DNA of 64,000 bases. Source: Paenibacillus xylanexedens (GTDB lineage: Bacteria > Bacillota > Bacilli > Paenibacillales > Paenibacillaceae). The position numbers were made by a program, and so were the translations under genes. The notes below the pieces were generated by a model that saw nothing but the letters and a program-made list of their open reading frames with translations, was not told where the DNA came from and did not search any database. Shown one piece after another: positions 38,514 through 47,325 of this stretch; position 1 is the stretch's first letter, and each line of letters opens with the position of its first letter. The DNA lies in assembly GCF_017874615.1 (NCBI RefSeq), contig NZ_JAGIKV010000025.1:41706-105705 (forward strand), written 5' to 3'.

Positions 38514-38586
38514 GCATCTTGCATGGATGCAGATGGAGCTCATTATCACCATGGGAGTTCACCCATGCACATTTCATGCAAGATGC
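38514..38586 (+). promoter_or_regulatory. Nested hairpin in the glsA leader
   Basis: A 12-bp perfect outer repeat GCATCTTGCATG / CATGCAAGATGC encloses a 49-base interior holding a second perfect hairpin CATGGG-agttca-CCCATG (38550-38567). A TAGTAT -10-like box lies just upstream (38505-38510). The glsA ribosome site follows 19 bases after the outer stem. Possible leader RNA controlling or stabilising glsA mRNA. Confidence 0.5.
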
Positions 38587-38618
38587 TTGCTTATATAGAG
38601 ATGTGGAGGAGATGACAT

Positions 38619-39560
38619 ATGAGCAATTCAACCATGGAACGTCTGAATGCATTACTGCCGGAGTGGCTGGAGACCAGTCGTTTGCACACCGGGCAAGGTA
38701 AGGTGGCTTCTTATATCCCGGAGCTTGTCAAAGCCTCTCAGGATGAGCTTGGTATACATATCATGGACGCCGAAGGAAACTATGTGTCAGCAGGGGATTG
38801 CGGTGTCCCATTTACGATGCAAAGTATCTCCAAAGTATTTACCCTTATTCTGGCCCTGATGGATCATGGGGAAGAAGCAGTTTTCTTTAATGTAGGAAAA
38901 GAACCGACAGGCGACGATTACGATTCGATGATCAAGCTTGAATTGGTTGAACCCGGAATCCCGTTCAATCCATTAATCAATGCGGGTGCGATTACAGTGT
39001 CCTCGCTTGTTGGAGGAGACTGTAAGGAAGAAAAATCACGCCGCATTCTGGAGTTTTTCCGCAAACTGGCGAATAATGATCAGCTGGGTTATAACGAAGA
39101 GGTATTCCAGTCCGAATCGGAGAGCGGTCATATGAATCGTTCACTTGGCTACTTTTTGAAGCACAACGGGGTCATTAAGGATGACGTTGAAGACGTGCTT
39201 GCCGTGTATTTCCGTCATTGCTCCATTGAAGTGACGTGTGCAGATCTGTCTCGAATGTCACTCGTTCTGGCCTATAATGGAACAGATCCAATTACGGGAG
39301 AAGAACTCATCCCTCGTCGCTATGTTCAGATTGCCAAAACCTTCATGACCACCTGTGGTATGTATAATGCATCAGGCGAATTTGCCATCGAGGTCGGATT
39401 GCCCGCCAAAAGTGGAGTATCCGGTGGAATTCTGACCCTTGTACCGGGACAATTCGGCATAGGTCTTGTTGGCCCGGCTCTGAATCGCAAAGGCAACAGT
39501 ATTGCCGGTGTGCATTTGCTGGAGCGTCTGTCCAAGGAATTTGACTGGAGCTTTTTCTAA
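38619..39560 (+). CDS. glsA: Glutaminase
   Basis: 313 residues. Hydrolyses glutamine to glutamate and ammonia. It belongs to the serine beta-lactamase-like glutaminase family: the catalytic S-x-x-K is in FTMQSISKVF, and NPLINAGAI, SE-N and VSGGI blocks are present. Start at 38619 after GGAGGAG. Confidence 0.96.
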   Translation: MSNSTMERLNALLPEWLETSRLHTGQGKVASYIPELVKASQDELGIHIMDAEGNYVSAGDCGVPFTMQSISKVFTLILALMDHGEEAVFFNVGKEPTGDDYDSMIKLELVEPGIPFNPLINAGAITVSSLVGGDCKEEKSRRILEFFRKLANNDQLGYNEEVFQSESESGHMNRSLGYFLKHNGVIKDDVEDVLAVYFRHCSIEVTCADLSRMSLVLAYNGTDPITGEELIPRRYVQIAKTFMTTCGMYNASGEFAIEVGLPAKSGVSGGILTLVPGQFGIGLVGPALNRKGNSIAGVHLLERLSKEFDWSFF

Positions 39561-39776
39561 GAAGTTTTTCAGAAAAAAGAAGCATTACCCTTATATGTAG
39601 CCGATGAATCACATATCCGATATTTTGCTTCTTTAGAACGAAGTGAATGGTCTGGATATGTCTCGTCGGCTGCTTTTGGTATTCACCTGGAAGTGTAGGA
39701 AGACAGTCCTGCATGGCAGCGGCTATGCTGCATCTATCATGGAACATCCACAACATCGGGATGGGTATATACCCCT

Positions 39777-40118
39777 TCAGTCATTGGCTAGGGCCACATC
39801 TGTAATGAGGTTCATCTGAATATCCCGGGACCCATCTTCCATCAGTAGTCTGAGGGTTCGGGCAGGACGGTCCAGCCGAAGCACCTGCCCCGTGTAACGG
39901 ATATCGTCATGTTCGTGAAACAACGTAATAGTGACCCTATCTCCAAGCATCATCGAGTTGCTGAGCAAACGGGACATTTCTTCCGCAGCCTGGGCATCCA
40001 GGGATGGGCGGGTACGAGGAGCAAGTTGTTCCTGATGAAGAATGTAGGCTTCCCGGTGTTCGGGGAGCATCATGCGTGAGGATTCGAAAATACCGTTTTG
40101 CTGCAATTTTTTACTCAT
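39777..40118 (-). CDS. YolD-like family protein
   Basis: 113 residues of the YolD family, recognisable by the N-terminal RMMLPEHREA segment and the D(I)RYTGQVLRLD strand. Function is unproven; YolD proteins are regularly encoded behind Y-family polymerases of the UvrX type and are thought to assist the SOS response. Its ATG overlaps the polymerase stop by four bases. Confidence 0.85.
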   Translation of the reverse strand: MSKKLQQNGIFESSRMMLPEHREAYILHQEQLAPRTRPSLDAQAAEEMSRLLSNSMMLGDRVTITLFHEHDDIRYTGQVLRLDRPARTLRLLMEDGSRDIQMNLITDVALAND

Positions 40119-41359
40119 TTATAATGACCTCCAATTTTATGAGAACGTTCATGGGCTTGCGCGGACGAGCAGAGGGAGGATGCCCGCATAATGGCGGTTT
40201 CTCCGTACCTGCGCTTGATATCATCCGTGGCACGTTCCAGTTCTCTTTTGCGTTCACGGTCATCAAACCAGGACAGCTGCACTTCGGAATCGGGTACAAG
40301 TCCGGTCAATGACACGCTGATGCGGCGGATGGGTAATCCGTCCCAATGGCGCAGGAACAGAGCTGCTGCCGCATCATATACTTCATCCGTAATGTTGGTG
40401 GGTTCATTCACCTTCATCTGGCGGGAGAAACCGGTTGGCCGATCATAATCCTGTCCGCGACATCCAACCGAGACCACATGGCCCATGAGTGATTTGTCCC
40501 GGGAACGTCGACTGACGAGTTCCGCCAGTTCAAGCAGTACCACTTTGATATCTTCCCAGGAGTCATAGTCCCGGGGCAGCGTCATCTGATGTCCGATACC
40601 CTGCTGCTGATGGGCATATGTCCCGGGTTTGACCGGGGAATCATCAATACCGCGGGCGATACGCCATAGTACCTCCCCATTCACACCCCAACGTTCTCTC
40701 AGTCGGGACAGTGGGGTCTGGGCCAGATCACCGATCGTATGGACCCCCATCTTGTAGAGATGCTGCGCCATGCGGGAACCGACCATGAACATGTCTCGCA
40801 CAGGCTTCTCCCAGATGGTTGAAGGCAGATCTTTGCGAGGCAGCGTGCAGATGCCTCCAGGGACTTTTTTGGCATATAGGTCACAGGCCATCTTACTAAC
40901 GACTTTGGTATCGCTGATACCGATCCGAATGTACACACCCGTCTCATCCATCACCCTCGATTGAATGCTGCGCGCAATCGTCTCGGGACTGCCGAACAGA
41001 TCCAGGCTTCCGGTGACATCGAGAAACTGTTCGTCAATACTATAGGGTTCCACCAGATCGGTGTAAGACTGAAGGATGCTCGTAATATGAAGGGACACCC
41101 GAATGTACTCGGCCATCCGGGGGCGAACAACAACAACATCCGGACATTTGGCGAGCGCTTCGCCCAGTCGTTCTGCTGTCGTAATTCCATAGGACTTGGC
41201 GAGTGGACAGGCCGCAAGAATAATACCCGAACGGCGTGCCGGATCTCCCGCGACAACGAGGGGGCGGTCCTTGTATTCGGGATGTGCAGACTTCTCCACA
41301 CTGGCATAGAATGACTGGCAGTCTGCCAGCATGATGACACGTCTGTCTTGGCGGGGCAT
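40115..41359 (-). CDS. Y-family DNA polymerase (UvrX/YqjW type)
   Basis: 414 residues. A translesion polymerase: LADCQSFYASVEK carries the first metal-binding Asp, SIDEQFLDVTG the second catalytic acidic pair, and a helix-hairpin-helix (MGVHTIGDLAQ) and little-finger domain follow. It resembles UvrX/YqjW of B. subtilis rather than DinB/PolIV. Preceded by GGAGAG. Operon with yolD and controlled by a LexA box about 100 bases upstream. Confidence 0.92.
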   Translation of the reverse strand: MPRQDRRVIMLADCQSFYASVEKSAHPEYKDRPLVVAGDPARRSGIILAACPLAKSYGITTAERLGEALAKCPDVVVVRPRMAEYIRVSLHITSILQSYTDLVEPYSIDEQFLDVTGSLDLFGSPETIARSIQSRVMDETGVYIRIGISDTKVVSKMACDLYAKKVPGGICTLPRKDLPSTIWEKPVRDMFMVGSRMAQHLYKMGVHTIGDLAQTPLSRLRERWGVNGEVLWRIARGIDDSPVKPGTYAHQQQGIGHQMTLPRDYDSWEDIKVVLLELAELVSRRSRDKSLMGHVVSVGCRGQDYDRPTGFSRQMKVNEPTNITDEVYDAAAALFLRHWDGLPIRRISVSLTGLVPDSEVQLSWFDDRERKRELERATDDIKRRYGETAIMRASSLCSSAQAHERSHKIGGHYK

Positions 41360-41455
41360 AAGACTTCTCTCCTTATTCGTGATGCTAAGCTCTTATGTTA
41401 AGAAGCAATTATTTTCATTTGAACATCGACATTTAACAGTTTATTTACAGTATGG

Positions 41456-41467
41456 AACAAGTGTTCT
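41456..41467. promoter_or_regulatory. LexA (DinR) box upstream of the Y-family polymerase
   Basis: GAACAAGTGTTC matches the core of the Bacillus SOS consensus CGAAC-RNRY-GTTYC at all core positions. It lies about 97 bases before the polymerase start, where it would overlap a -35 region on the minus strand. Confidence 0.75.
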
Positions 41468-41689
41468 TGTTTTATAAGCATATCCGACAATTCGAAATGC
41501 GGCAACCGGAATTATTTTGCAAATTGGACACAATTAGTGGTTAGCTATATTAGAGGCAGAAATTAGGAAATAAGATGTGCTTTTTTACATTTAATGTGAG
41601 AGATCCGTGACCTATGGGTGATGACCGGGCGTTCATTTAGGTTTTTGTAAAAGGGTTATAAATGGGCACAGTCCTATAGGGGGGGACTG

Positions 41690-41932
41690 ATGTCCTTTTT
41701 TGATTTTCTGCATTTTTCAGAAAACCTTGATGTGACGCGGAATATCGCTGATGCGTTATCGGACTATAGTATCAATTTTGTAATCTTTATGGTTAATACT
41801 GTAAAAAGGTCCGCAACTTTAAATTATGACTCGCGTTTAATGGGGTATGTGTTCAAACGGCAAACGTTGCCTGTACCCGCGTTGCACATAACAATAAAGG
41901 TTCCAGAAGTGCAAGATCAGCAGGGTATCTAA
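41690..41932 (+). CDS. Hypothetical 80-residue protein
   Basis: Not recognised. It has a strong GGGGGGAC ribosome site directly before ATG, but that site is part of a small hairpin (CAGTCC 41669-41674 with GGACTG 41684-41689). The next bases also form GGAC-tgat-GTCC-TTTTTT, like a terminator. Composition is phenylalanine-rich at the N-terminus and unremarkable later. It may be a leader peptide, a small gene, or chance. The flanking 41360-41689 and 41933-42216 hold no other gene I can see. Confidence 0.3.
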   Translation: MSFFDFLHFSENLDVTRNIADALSDYSINFVIFMVNTVKRSATLNYDSRLMGYVFKRQTLPVPALHITIKVPEVQDQQGI

Positions 41933-42216
41933 TCCATGCGATTCCAGCAAATATTAGCGTTTGGGAATCAGACGTATCTCAGAGGCTTCCCGGTGCTAGT
42001 TGATGGCTCTTTTTACGAATTATGGGCAGAATGTTCCATTTCATGTTTGCTTCCATCAGCCTAGATACAAATGCAGAGTCTTAGCGCTATAGTGAGAACT
42101 ACACCGCTGACATCTCTACCAAGCGGACATCCGAAGCGGAATGATTCGTAAACTTCATGTTGGACCATTCGATGTTGAAGTAGGATGCATATTAGAGAGG
42201 TGAGCAATCTAAAGAC

Positions 42217-44442
42217 ATGAGCAGACAAAGACGAAGACGCTGGCTATTAACGGTATTGACAGGAGCAGTGGTGGTGACTGGTGGAATATTTGCCGGATGG
42301 CACTATATGCAACCCAAGCTCGTTACGTACACAGCGGAGAACGGCACGGAGATGAAATTCAAGACCGATGGAGACCGGTTCATGGAATACGGGCCAGATG
42401 GAACGTGGAGGGAGATGTTCGTCAAAGGTGTCAACCTGGGCGCAACTTCACCGGGGCATTACCCGGGAGAATTCCCGCTGACCAAAGAGGATTACTTGCG
42501 GTGGTTCCAGCAGATCGAGGATCTGGGAGCCAATGTAATCCGGGTATACACGGTTCACGAACCGATTTTCTACTCCGCATTAGTCGAATATAACCGCGGC
42601 CGGGAGCAACCGTTATATTTTATACAGGGCATATGGTCACCTGAAGAAGAGTTGATTGAGAAACAGGATGCCTACGCGGCCCATATTGAGCAGACGTTCA
42701 AGCAGGAGATTGAAAAGGCCGTATCTGCTGTCTATGGCGATGCGAACATTCCTGCCAAGCAGGGAGAGTCCAGCGGCAAATATAAAACAAATGCAGGAAA
42801 ATACCTGATGGCCTGGCATGTGGGGACGGAATGGGACCCGGCGATGGTGGACAACACAAACGCAAAACATGCGGACGTGCCGCAGTACAAGGGAGTTCAT
42901 TTCTCGGCGAGTCCAGAAGCATCACCGTTCGAGAACTGGCTCGCAGAGCTGCTGGATCATACGGCGGTCCTGGAGAAGAAGTATGGGTGGGAACATCCGA
43001 TGACCTTCACCAACTGGGTAACGACCGATGTGCTGGATCATCCCGGCGAGCCGCTGTATGAAGAGGATCTCGTCAGTGTGGATGCCCGACATATTCAGCC
43101 GGAGGCGTGGCAGGGAGGTTATTTTGCAGCCTACCATGTGTACCCGTATTACCCGGATCTGTTCCATATCGATCAAACACTCCAAACCATCAAGGATGAG
43201 AACGGTGAGTACAACACGTACAAAAGTTATCTGCGCAAACTAAAAGCCGAGTTTTCCGATATGCCTGTAATGATTACAGAGTATGGCGTACCCTCTTCTC
43301 TTGGTATTTCCCATCTGGGTATGGGTGGACGGAATCAGGGTGGACATAACGAAGTAGAGCAGGGAGATATTGACGCGTCACTGACGCAGGATATCTATGA
43401 TGAGGGGTATTCGGGAGCCATTGTGTTCATGTGGCAGGATGAATGGTTCAAAAAAACATGGAACACGATGCCACTGGAAATCCCGGCTGACCGCCGTGCA
43501 TATTGGCTGAACGTACTGACAAACGAGAAAATGTTTGGCCTGCTTGCCATGGACCCCGGTAAACAGGAACAGTTGACCATCGACGGATCACTGGATGACT
43601 GGGATGATCTGAAGGATGAAGAGGTCAAGACCTGGCAGGGCCAAGTGGACGGTATTCAGGAAATGAAGATGACCCATGATGAAGCTTATCTGTATATTGG
43701 GCTGACCTTGGATCAACCTTTTGACCCGGAGAAGACAGTGCTGCGAATTGGGACCGATACACTTGCTGGAGGCAGTCTGCCTGACAAATTACTCCCGGGC
43801 CGGACGCTCAGTGATGGTCTTGAGACGGTGATTACACTGGGGCAGGATGAAGAATCACAGGTGGAAATTGCCAAGGATTATGACTTTAATCAGCGTTTGT
43901 ACGGCAAAGAAGGATACGACATGCTGCCAGATCAGCAGTCAGACTCCGCAGATCCGTTCCACCCATGGAATCTGGCAGTCAGCCTGAGGATGACACCGCC
44001 AGATACCCGATCTGCTCAACCGTTCATGAATGAAAAGGTCGGAACATTGAAGCGAGGAACGACGGCTCCCGGCCAGCCCGATACGGATTCATTAACGGCA
44101 TGGCAGTATAACGGCAATCAGGTGGAGATGCGAATTCCCTGGATGCTGCTCGGGTTCGGTGATCCGAGTTCGCTGCAAGCGATCGACTATGGACCGCTCA
44201 AGAATGGACGTGAGTTCTCCACAGTTGCTGTGGAAGGCGTTGCCCTCATTCCGTGGTTAACGGACCGCGCCACGAAGAACGTATCTTGGCCTGGGGGTGA
44301 ACAGACGACCCTGGACCTGAAGACTTTGCCGGTATATAGCTGGCAGCCTTGGGAGCAGGTGCAGTATAGTGAACGGCTGAAGCTAAGCTACGAAAAAATG
44401 AAGAAGAGCTACGAAAAAATTCCTAGTTTTAAGATCGAATAA
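42217..44442 (+). CDS. Membrane-anchored TIM-barrel glycoside hydrolase with CBM9-like C-terminal domain
   Basis: 741 residues. A basic N-terminus and one transmembrane helix (about 10-28) place the rest outside the cell. Residues about 50-450 form a clan GH-A-like barrel; the acid/base and nucleophile candidates are Glu205 (HVGTEWDP) and Glu355 (MITEYGVP), each at a strand end as expected. Residues about 460-700 look like a CBM9/DOMON-type sandwich (LTIDGSLDDWDDL, AYLYIGLTLD). Exact GH family not recognised. As the first gene of a synthase cluster it may trim or remodel the polymer. Start after GAGAGGTGAG. Confidence 0.75.
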   Translation: MSRQRRRRWLLTVLTGAVVVTGGIFAGWHYMQPKLVTYTAENGTEMKFKTDGDRFMEYGPDGTWREMFVKGVNLGATSPGHYPGEFPLTKEDYLRWFQQIEDLGANVIRVYTVHEPIFYSALVEYNRGREQPLYFIQGIWSPEEELIEKQDAYAAHIEQTFKQEIEKAVSAVYGDANIPAKQGESSGKYKTNAGKYLMAWHVGTEWDPAMVDNTNAKHADVPQYKGVHFSASPEASPFENWLAELLDHTAVLEKKYGWEHPMTFTNWVTTDVLDHPGEPLYEEDLVSVDARHIQPEAWQGGYFAAYHVYPYYPDLFHIDQTLQTIKDENGEYNTYKSYLRKLKAEFSDMPVMITEYGVPSSLGISHLGMGGRNQGGHNEVEQGDIDASLTQDIYDEGYSGAIVFMWQDEWFKKTWNTMPLEIPADRRAYWLNVLTNEKMFGLLAMDPGKQEQLTIDGSLDDWDDLKDEEVKTWQGQVDGIQEMKMTHDEAYLYIGLTLDQPFDPEKTVLRIGTDTLAGGSLPDKLLPGRTLSDGLETVITLGQDEESQVEIAKDYDFNQRLYGKEGYDMLPDQQSDSADPFHPWNLAVSLRMTPPDTRSAQPFMNEKVGTLKRGTTAPGQPDTDSLTAWQYNGNQVEMRIPWMLLGFGDPSSLQAIDYGPLKNGREFSTVAVEGVALIPWLTDRATKNVSWPGGEQTTLDLKTLPVYSWQPWEQVQYSERLKLSYEKMKKSYEKIPSFKIE

Positions 44443-44468
44443 ATGAGTATAAAGGAGGACCTTTTCAC

Positions 44469-45677
44469 ATGTTTCCAAGTTTGGCTTTGGCCTATCTGTT
44501 TTTGTACATCTGTATCGCACTTGTTGTTGTAGGCGTCATCGTATTGTTTGCCATGAAAATGTCCCACAATGGCAAACGACGCAAGACGGCGTTCTATGAA
44601 TTGAAGCAGCGTGACTACTTCACCTATCTGCAAACGGCTTTAACCGAGAATAGTCCGCTCAGACTGCCACCAGGCAAGCTGGCTCCGCTGGAACGCAGAG
44701 TCATTCAGGACAGGCTGATTGAATGGATCGACCAGTTCAAGGGTGAATATCGCGACAAATTAATTGTACTGTGTCGTGAAGCAGGATTCGTAGAGCATGA
44801 TCTGAAGGAACTGGGTCGTCTGCGTTACGGTCGCCAGATTGATGCGGCTTATCGCTTGGGTGGCATGCGTTGTCCCGAAGCCGTTCCGGGTTTGATGGAA
44901 TTGCTGAAGGATGAGAAGCCGGGCCCAATGGCCATTATGATTGGTCGTTCTATCTCCAGATGTACGACTCGACAAGGTGAACTGAAAGACATGCTGGCGT
45001 TGCTATTAACCAAAGGCAATTCAATTCACCACCTGGCAGCAGACATTCTACTTGAAACGAGTCTGGATACGAGCAGAATTCTAATCGAATTGCTGGAAGA
45101 CCGGAATCCTGATTTTGTCAAAGTCGGACTGGTTGCGATGTGGGGGCAAGCTGTACCTGAAGTGATGCCTGCACTCGACAGACTCGTAGGCGCAGAACAT
45201 CAGGATGTACGTGCCGAAGCGGTGAAGCTGTATCTTAGCGCAAGTCCGGCACTCCGGGATGAGACCATTCTGAAGCTGATCCAGGACCCCGATCCGGAAG
45301 TTCGCGCCGAAGTGGTACAAGCGCTCGGTTCGAAGCATGCATCTGGCAGTATTCCATTGCTGCGTAAAGCGCTGCGGGATGAGGACTGGAGAGTTCGATA
45401 TAACAGTGCGGAGAGTCTGAGCAAGCTCGGCGAGCCGGGATTCGAAGCACTGTGTCAGGCTGCGGTGCAAGGTACAGTTGCTGAACGCGAGATTGCGATG
45501 CAGCAGATTGAGAGTACCATGCAGCACACGAGAACCGATGACAGAGCTGTAGAGCAGATGATTGCACATAACAAAAAAAGACTGCTGTACGATCGCTATT
45601 TTGGCCCTGTACGAGAGAACAGAACCAGCAAGAAACGTACAGGTGTCGCTACGGTAGGAGGGGATTACACTGCTTAG
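44469..45677 (+). CDS. Membrane-anchored HEAT-repeat protein
   Basis: 402 residues. One N-terminal helix (about 7-29), a short basic loop, then helical HEAT-like repeats over about 115-360 (for example DPDPEVRAEVVQALGSKHAS and DEDWRVRYNSAESLSKLGEP), most likely cytoplasmic. Such solenoids act as scaffolds. Start at 44469 after AAAGGAGG. Its end overlaps the proposed start of the synthase gene, so it is likely to be translated with, and act beside, the synthase. Confidence 0.8.
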   Translation: MFPSLALAYLFLYICIALVVVGVIVLFAMKMSHNGKRRKTAFYELKQRDYFTYLQTALTENSPLRLPPGKLAPLERRVIQDRLIEWIDQFKGEYRDKLIVLCREAGFVEHDLKELGRLRYGRQIDAAYRLGGMRCPEAVPGLMELLKDEKPGPMAIMIGRSISRCTTRQGELKDMLALLLTKGNSIHHLAADILLETSLDTSRILIELLEDRNPDFVKVGLVAMWGQAVPEVMPALDRLVGAEHQDVRAEAVKLYLSASPALRDETILKLIQDPDPEVRAEVVQALGSKHASGSIPLLRKALRDEDWRVRYNSAESLSKLGEPGFEALCQAAVQGTVAEREIAMQQIESTMQHTRTDDRAVEQMIAHNKKRLLYDRYFGPVRENRTSKKRTGVATVGGDYTA

Positions 45678-47100
45678 GGATCTACTATTAATCTACGGCA
45701 TGGTCGCAATCTACTATGTTGTTTTTGTAAATACGCTCTACTTTTCCATTCTGGCCTTATCGTTCCGTAACATCTGGACGATCTTCCGGCGGTCGCATTA
45801 TTCCAAATACAATACATTGTCAGGCTCGGAACTGGTACCTTCGGTTTCTCTGCTGGTACCGGCATACAACGAGGAACTGACGATTATTGAAAATGTGAAC
45901 TGCCTGATGACGCTGAATTATCCAACGTATGAAGTCATTGTTGTGAATGATGGCTCCAGTGATGCGACACTGAATATCCTGTTGGAAGAATATCGTCTGA
46001 AGCCAGTACCCAATACGAAGATTCGGGGCAAGATCGCCTGTCAGAAAATTCGTGGGATCTACCATAACCCGGAGTTCCCGGATCTGTATGTCATTGATAA
46101 GGAAAACGGCGGTAAGGCCGATTCCCTCAATGCCGGGATCAACCTGTCCCATTATCCGTTGATCTCTTCCATCGATGCCGATTCTTTGCTGGAGAAGGAT
46201 GCCCTGATCCGCATGGCACGCATGTATATGGAGAATCCGGAAGAGACAGTAGCTATCGGTGGAGATGTAAGGATCGCCAATGGCTGCAAAATTGAAAACG
46301 GGGCGGTGCAAGATGTATCGCTGCCACGAAAAATCTGGCCCATGTTCCAGTCCATTGAATATCTCAAAGCCTTCCTGGGCGGACGGATTGGCTGGAGTCA
46401 CATGAACGGTCTGATCATTGTCTCCGGTGCCTTCGGTATGTTCCGTAAGGACGCTGTTATCGCCGTAGGTGGATACCGGGATGGTTATCCTGGGGAAGAC
46501 ATGAACATCATCATCAAACTTCACCGTTACATGCTGGAAAACAAATTGAAGTACCGCATTGCCTTCTGTCCTGAGGCCGTATGTTGGACGCAGGCACCGG
46601 ATTCCTACCGGATCTTGTCCAGTCAGCGTAAGCGCTGGGGCCGCGGGAATCTGAAGAACATGATCGAGAATCGTGGCATGTTGTTCAATCCAAAATATAA
46701 GGTTATGGGTATGGTGACCATGCCATATAACGTCCTTTTTGAAGCGCTCAACCCGTATTTCCGGATTACCGGACTTCTGGCTCTCGCTGGATATGTCCTT
46801 CTGGATATGACGCAATGGCCGATTCTGGTTCTGTTCGGACTACTGAACTTTGTGAGTGGTTATCTGCTGAGTGTAGGCGCACTTGTCCTGGAGGAGATTG
46901 CTTTCAAACGTTACAACAAACTCTCCGATCTGGTCAAAATGCTGGTCTACTCCGCGCTAAAATTCGTGGGCTACCATCAGCTCGGCGTACTGTGGAGATT
47001 GCAGGGACATGTGCAGTTCATGCAAAACAACAACTCATGGGGTACCATGACACGTCAAAGCTGGTCCGAGGATGAGAAGAAAACAAGCGAAGCCGCTTAA
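45670..47100 (+). CDS. Processive family 2 glycosyltransferase (polysaccharide synthase)
   Basis: About 476 residues. An N-terminal membrane helix precedes a GT2 domain with VPAYNEE, VVNDGSSDAT, the SSIDADS metal-binding motif, GEDMN and QRKRW (QxxRW), the set found in processive synthases such as cellulose and hyaluronan synthases. Several C-terminal helices follow (about 345-430). No PilZ domain is seen. Start: ATG 45700 has no ribosome site, while a CTG at 45670 lies six bases after GGAGGGG and extends the hydrophobic N-terminus; I favour CTG. From ATG the protein is 466 residues. Confidence 0.85.
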   Translation: MLRDLLLIYGMVAIYYVVFVNTLYFSILALSFRNIWTIFRRSHYSKYNTLSGSELVPSVSLLVPAYNEELTIIENVNCLMTLNYPTYEVIVVNDGSSDATLNILLEEYRLKPVPNTKIRGKIACQKIRGIYHNPEFPDLYVIDKENGGKADSLNAGINLSHYPLISSIDADSLLEKDALIRMARMYMENPEETVAIGGDVRIANGCKIENGAVQDVSLPRKIWPMFQSIEYLKAFLGGRIGWSHMNGLIIVSGAFGMFRKDAVIAVGGYRDGYPGEDMNIIIKLHRYMLENKLKYRIAFCPEAVCWTQAPDSYRILSSQRKRWGRGNLKNMIENRGMLFNPKYKVMGMVTMPYNVLFEALNPYFRITGLLALAGYVLLDMTQWPILVLFGLLNFVSGYLLSVGALVLEEIAFKRYNKLSDLVKMLVYSALKFVGYHQLGVLWRLQGHVQFMQNNNSWGTMTRQSWSEDEKKTSEAA

Positions 47101-47139
47101 GTACAGAATAATCAAAGCAATTATATGTCCAACTAGACA

Positions 47140-47286
47140 TTTACACGATAACGGAGAGGGCAGAAAAAGCCTGAAGAAGCGAAGCGTGCACCTTTATCCC
47201 CGGATTTCCCCTTGTATAAAGGAATCAAAAAATCTGGGGATAACAGTGATCGAAAGGCTGTTCTGTCATCGGAGTGTCAGTGTAAA
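47140..47286 (+). repeat. Dispersed palindromic repeat, copy 2
   Basis: Bounded by TTTACAC and GTGTAAA. Core GAAGCGAAGCGTGCACCTTT-ATCCCCGG pairs with a later TCTGGGGATAAC. It sits inside the exopolysaccharide operon between the synthase and the pseudo-receiver gene. A frame read through it gives the same KKRSVxLYPRI peptide as copy 3, which explains spurious ORFs here. Confidence 0.88.
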
Positions 47287-47325
47287 TAATATTTTTTGGA
47301 CTTATATAGATAATCGAGGAGAAGG

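Noticed and set aside
41933..42216. c-di-GMP riboswitch before the exopolysaccharide cluster
   Set aside because: The conserved GEMM-I bases were not found; only unstructured-looking sequence and the ribosome site are seen.
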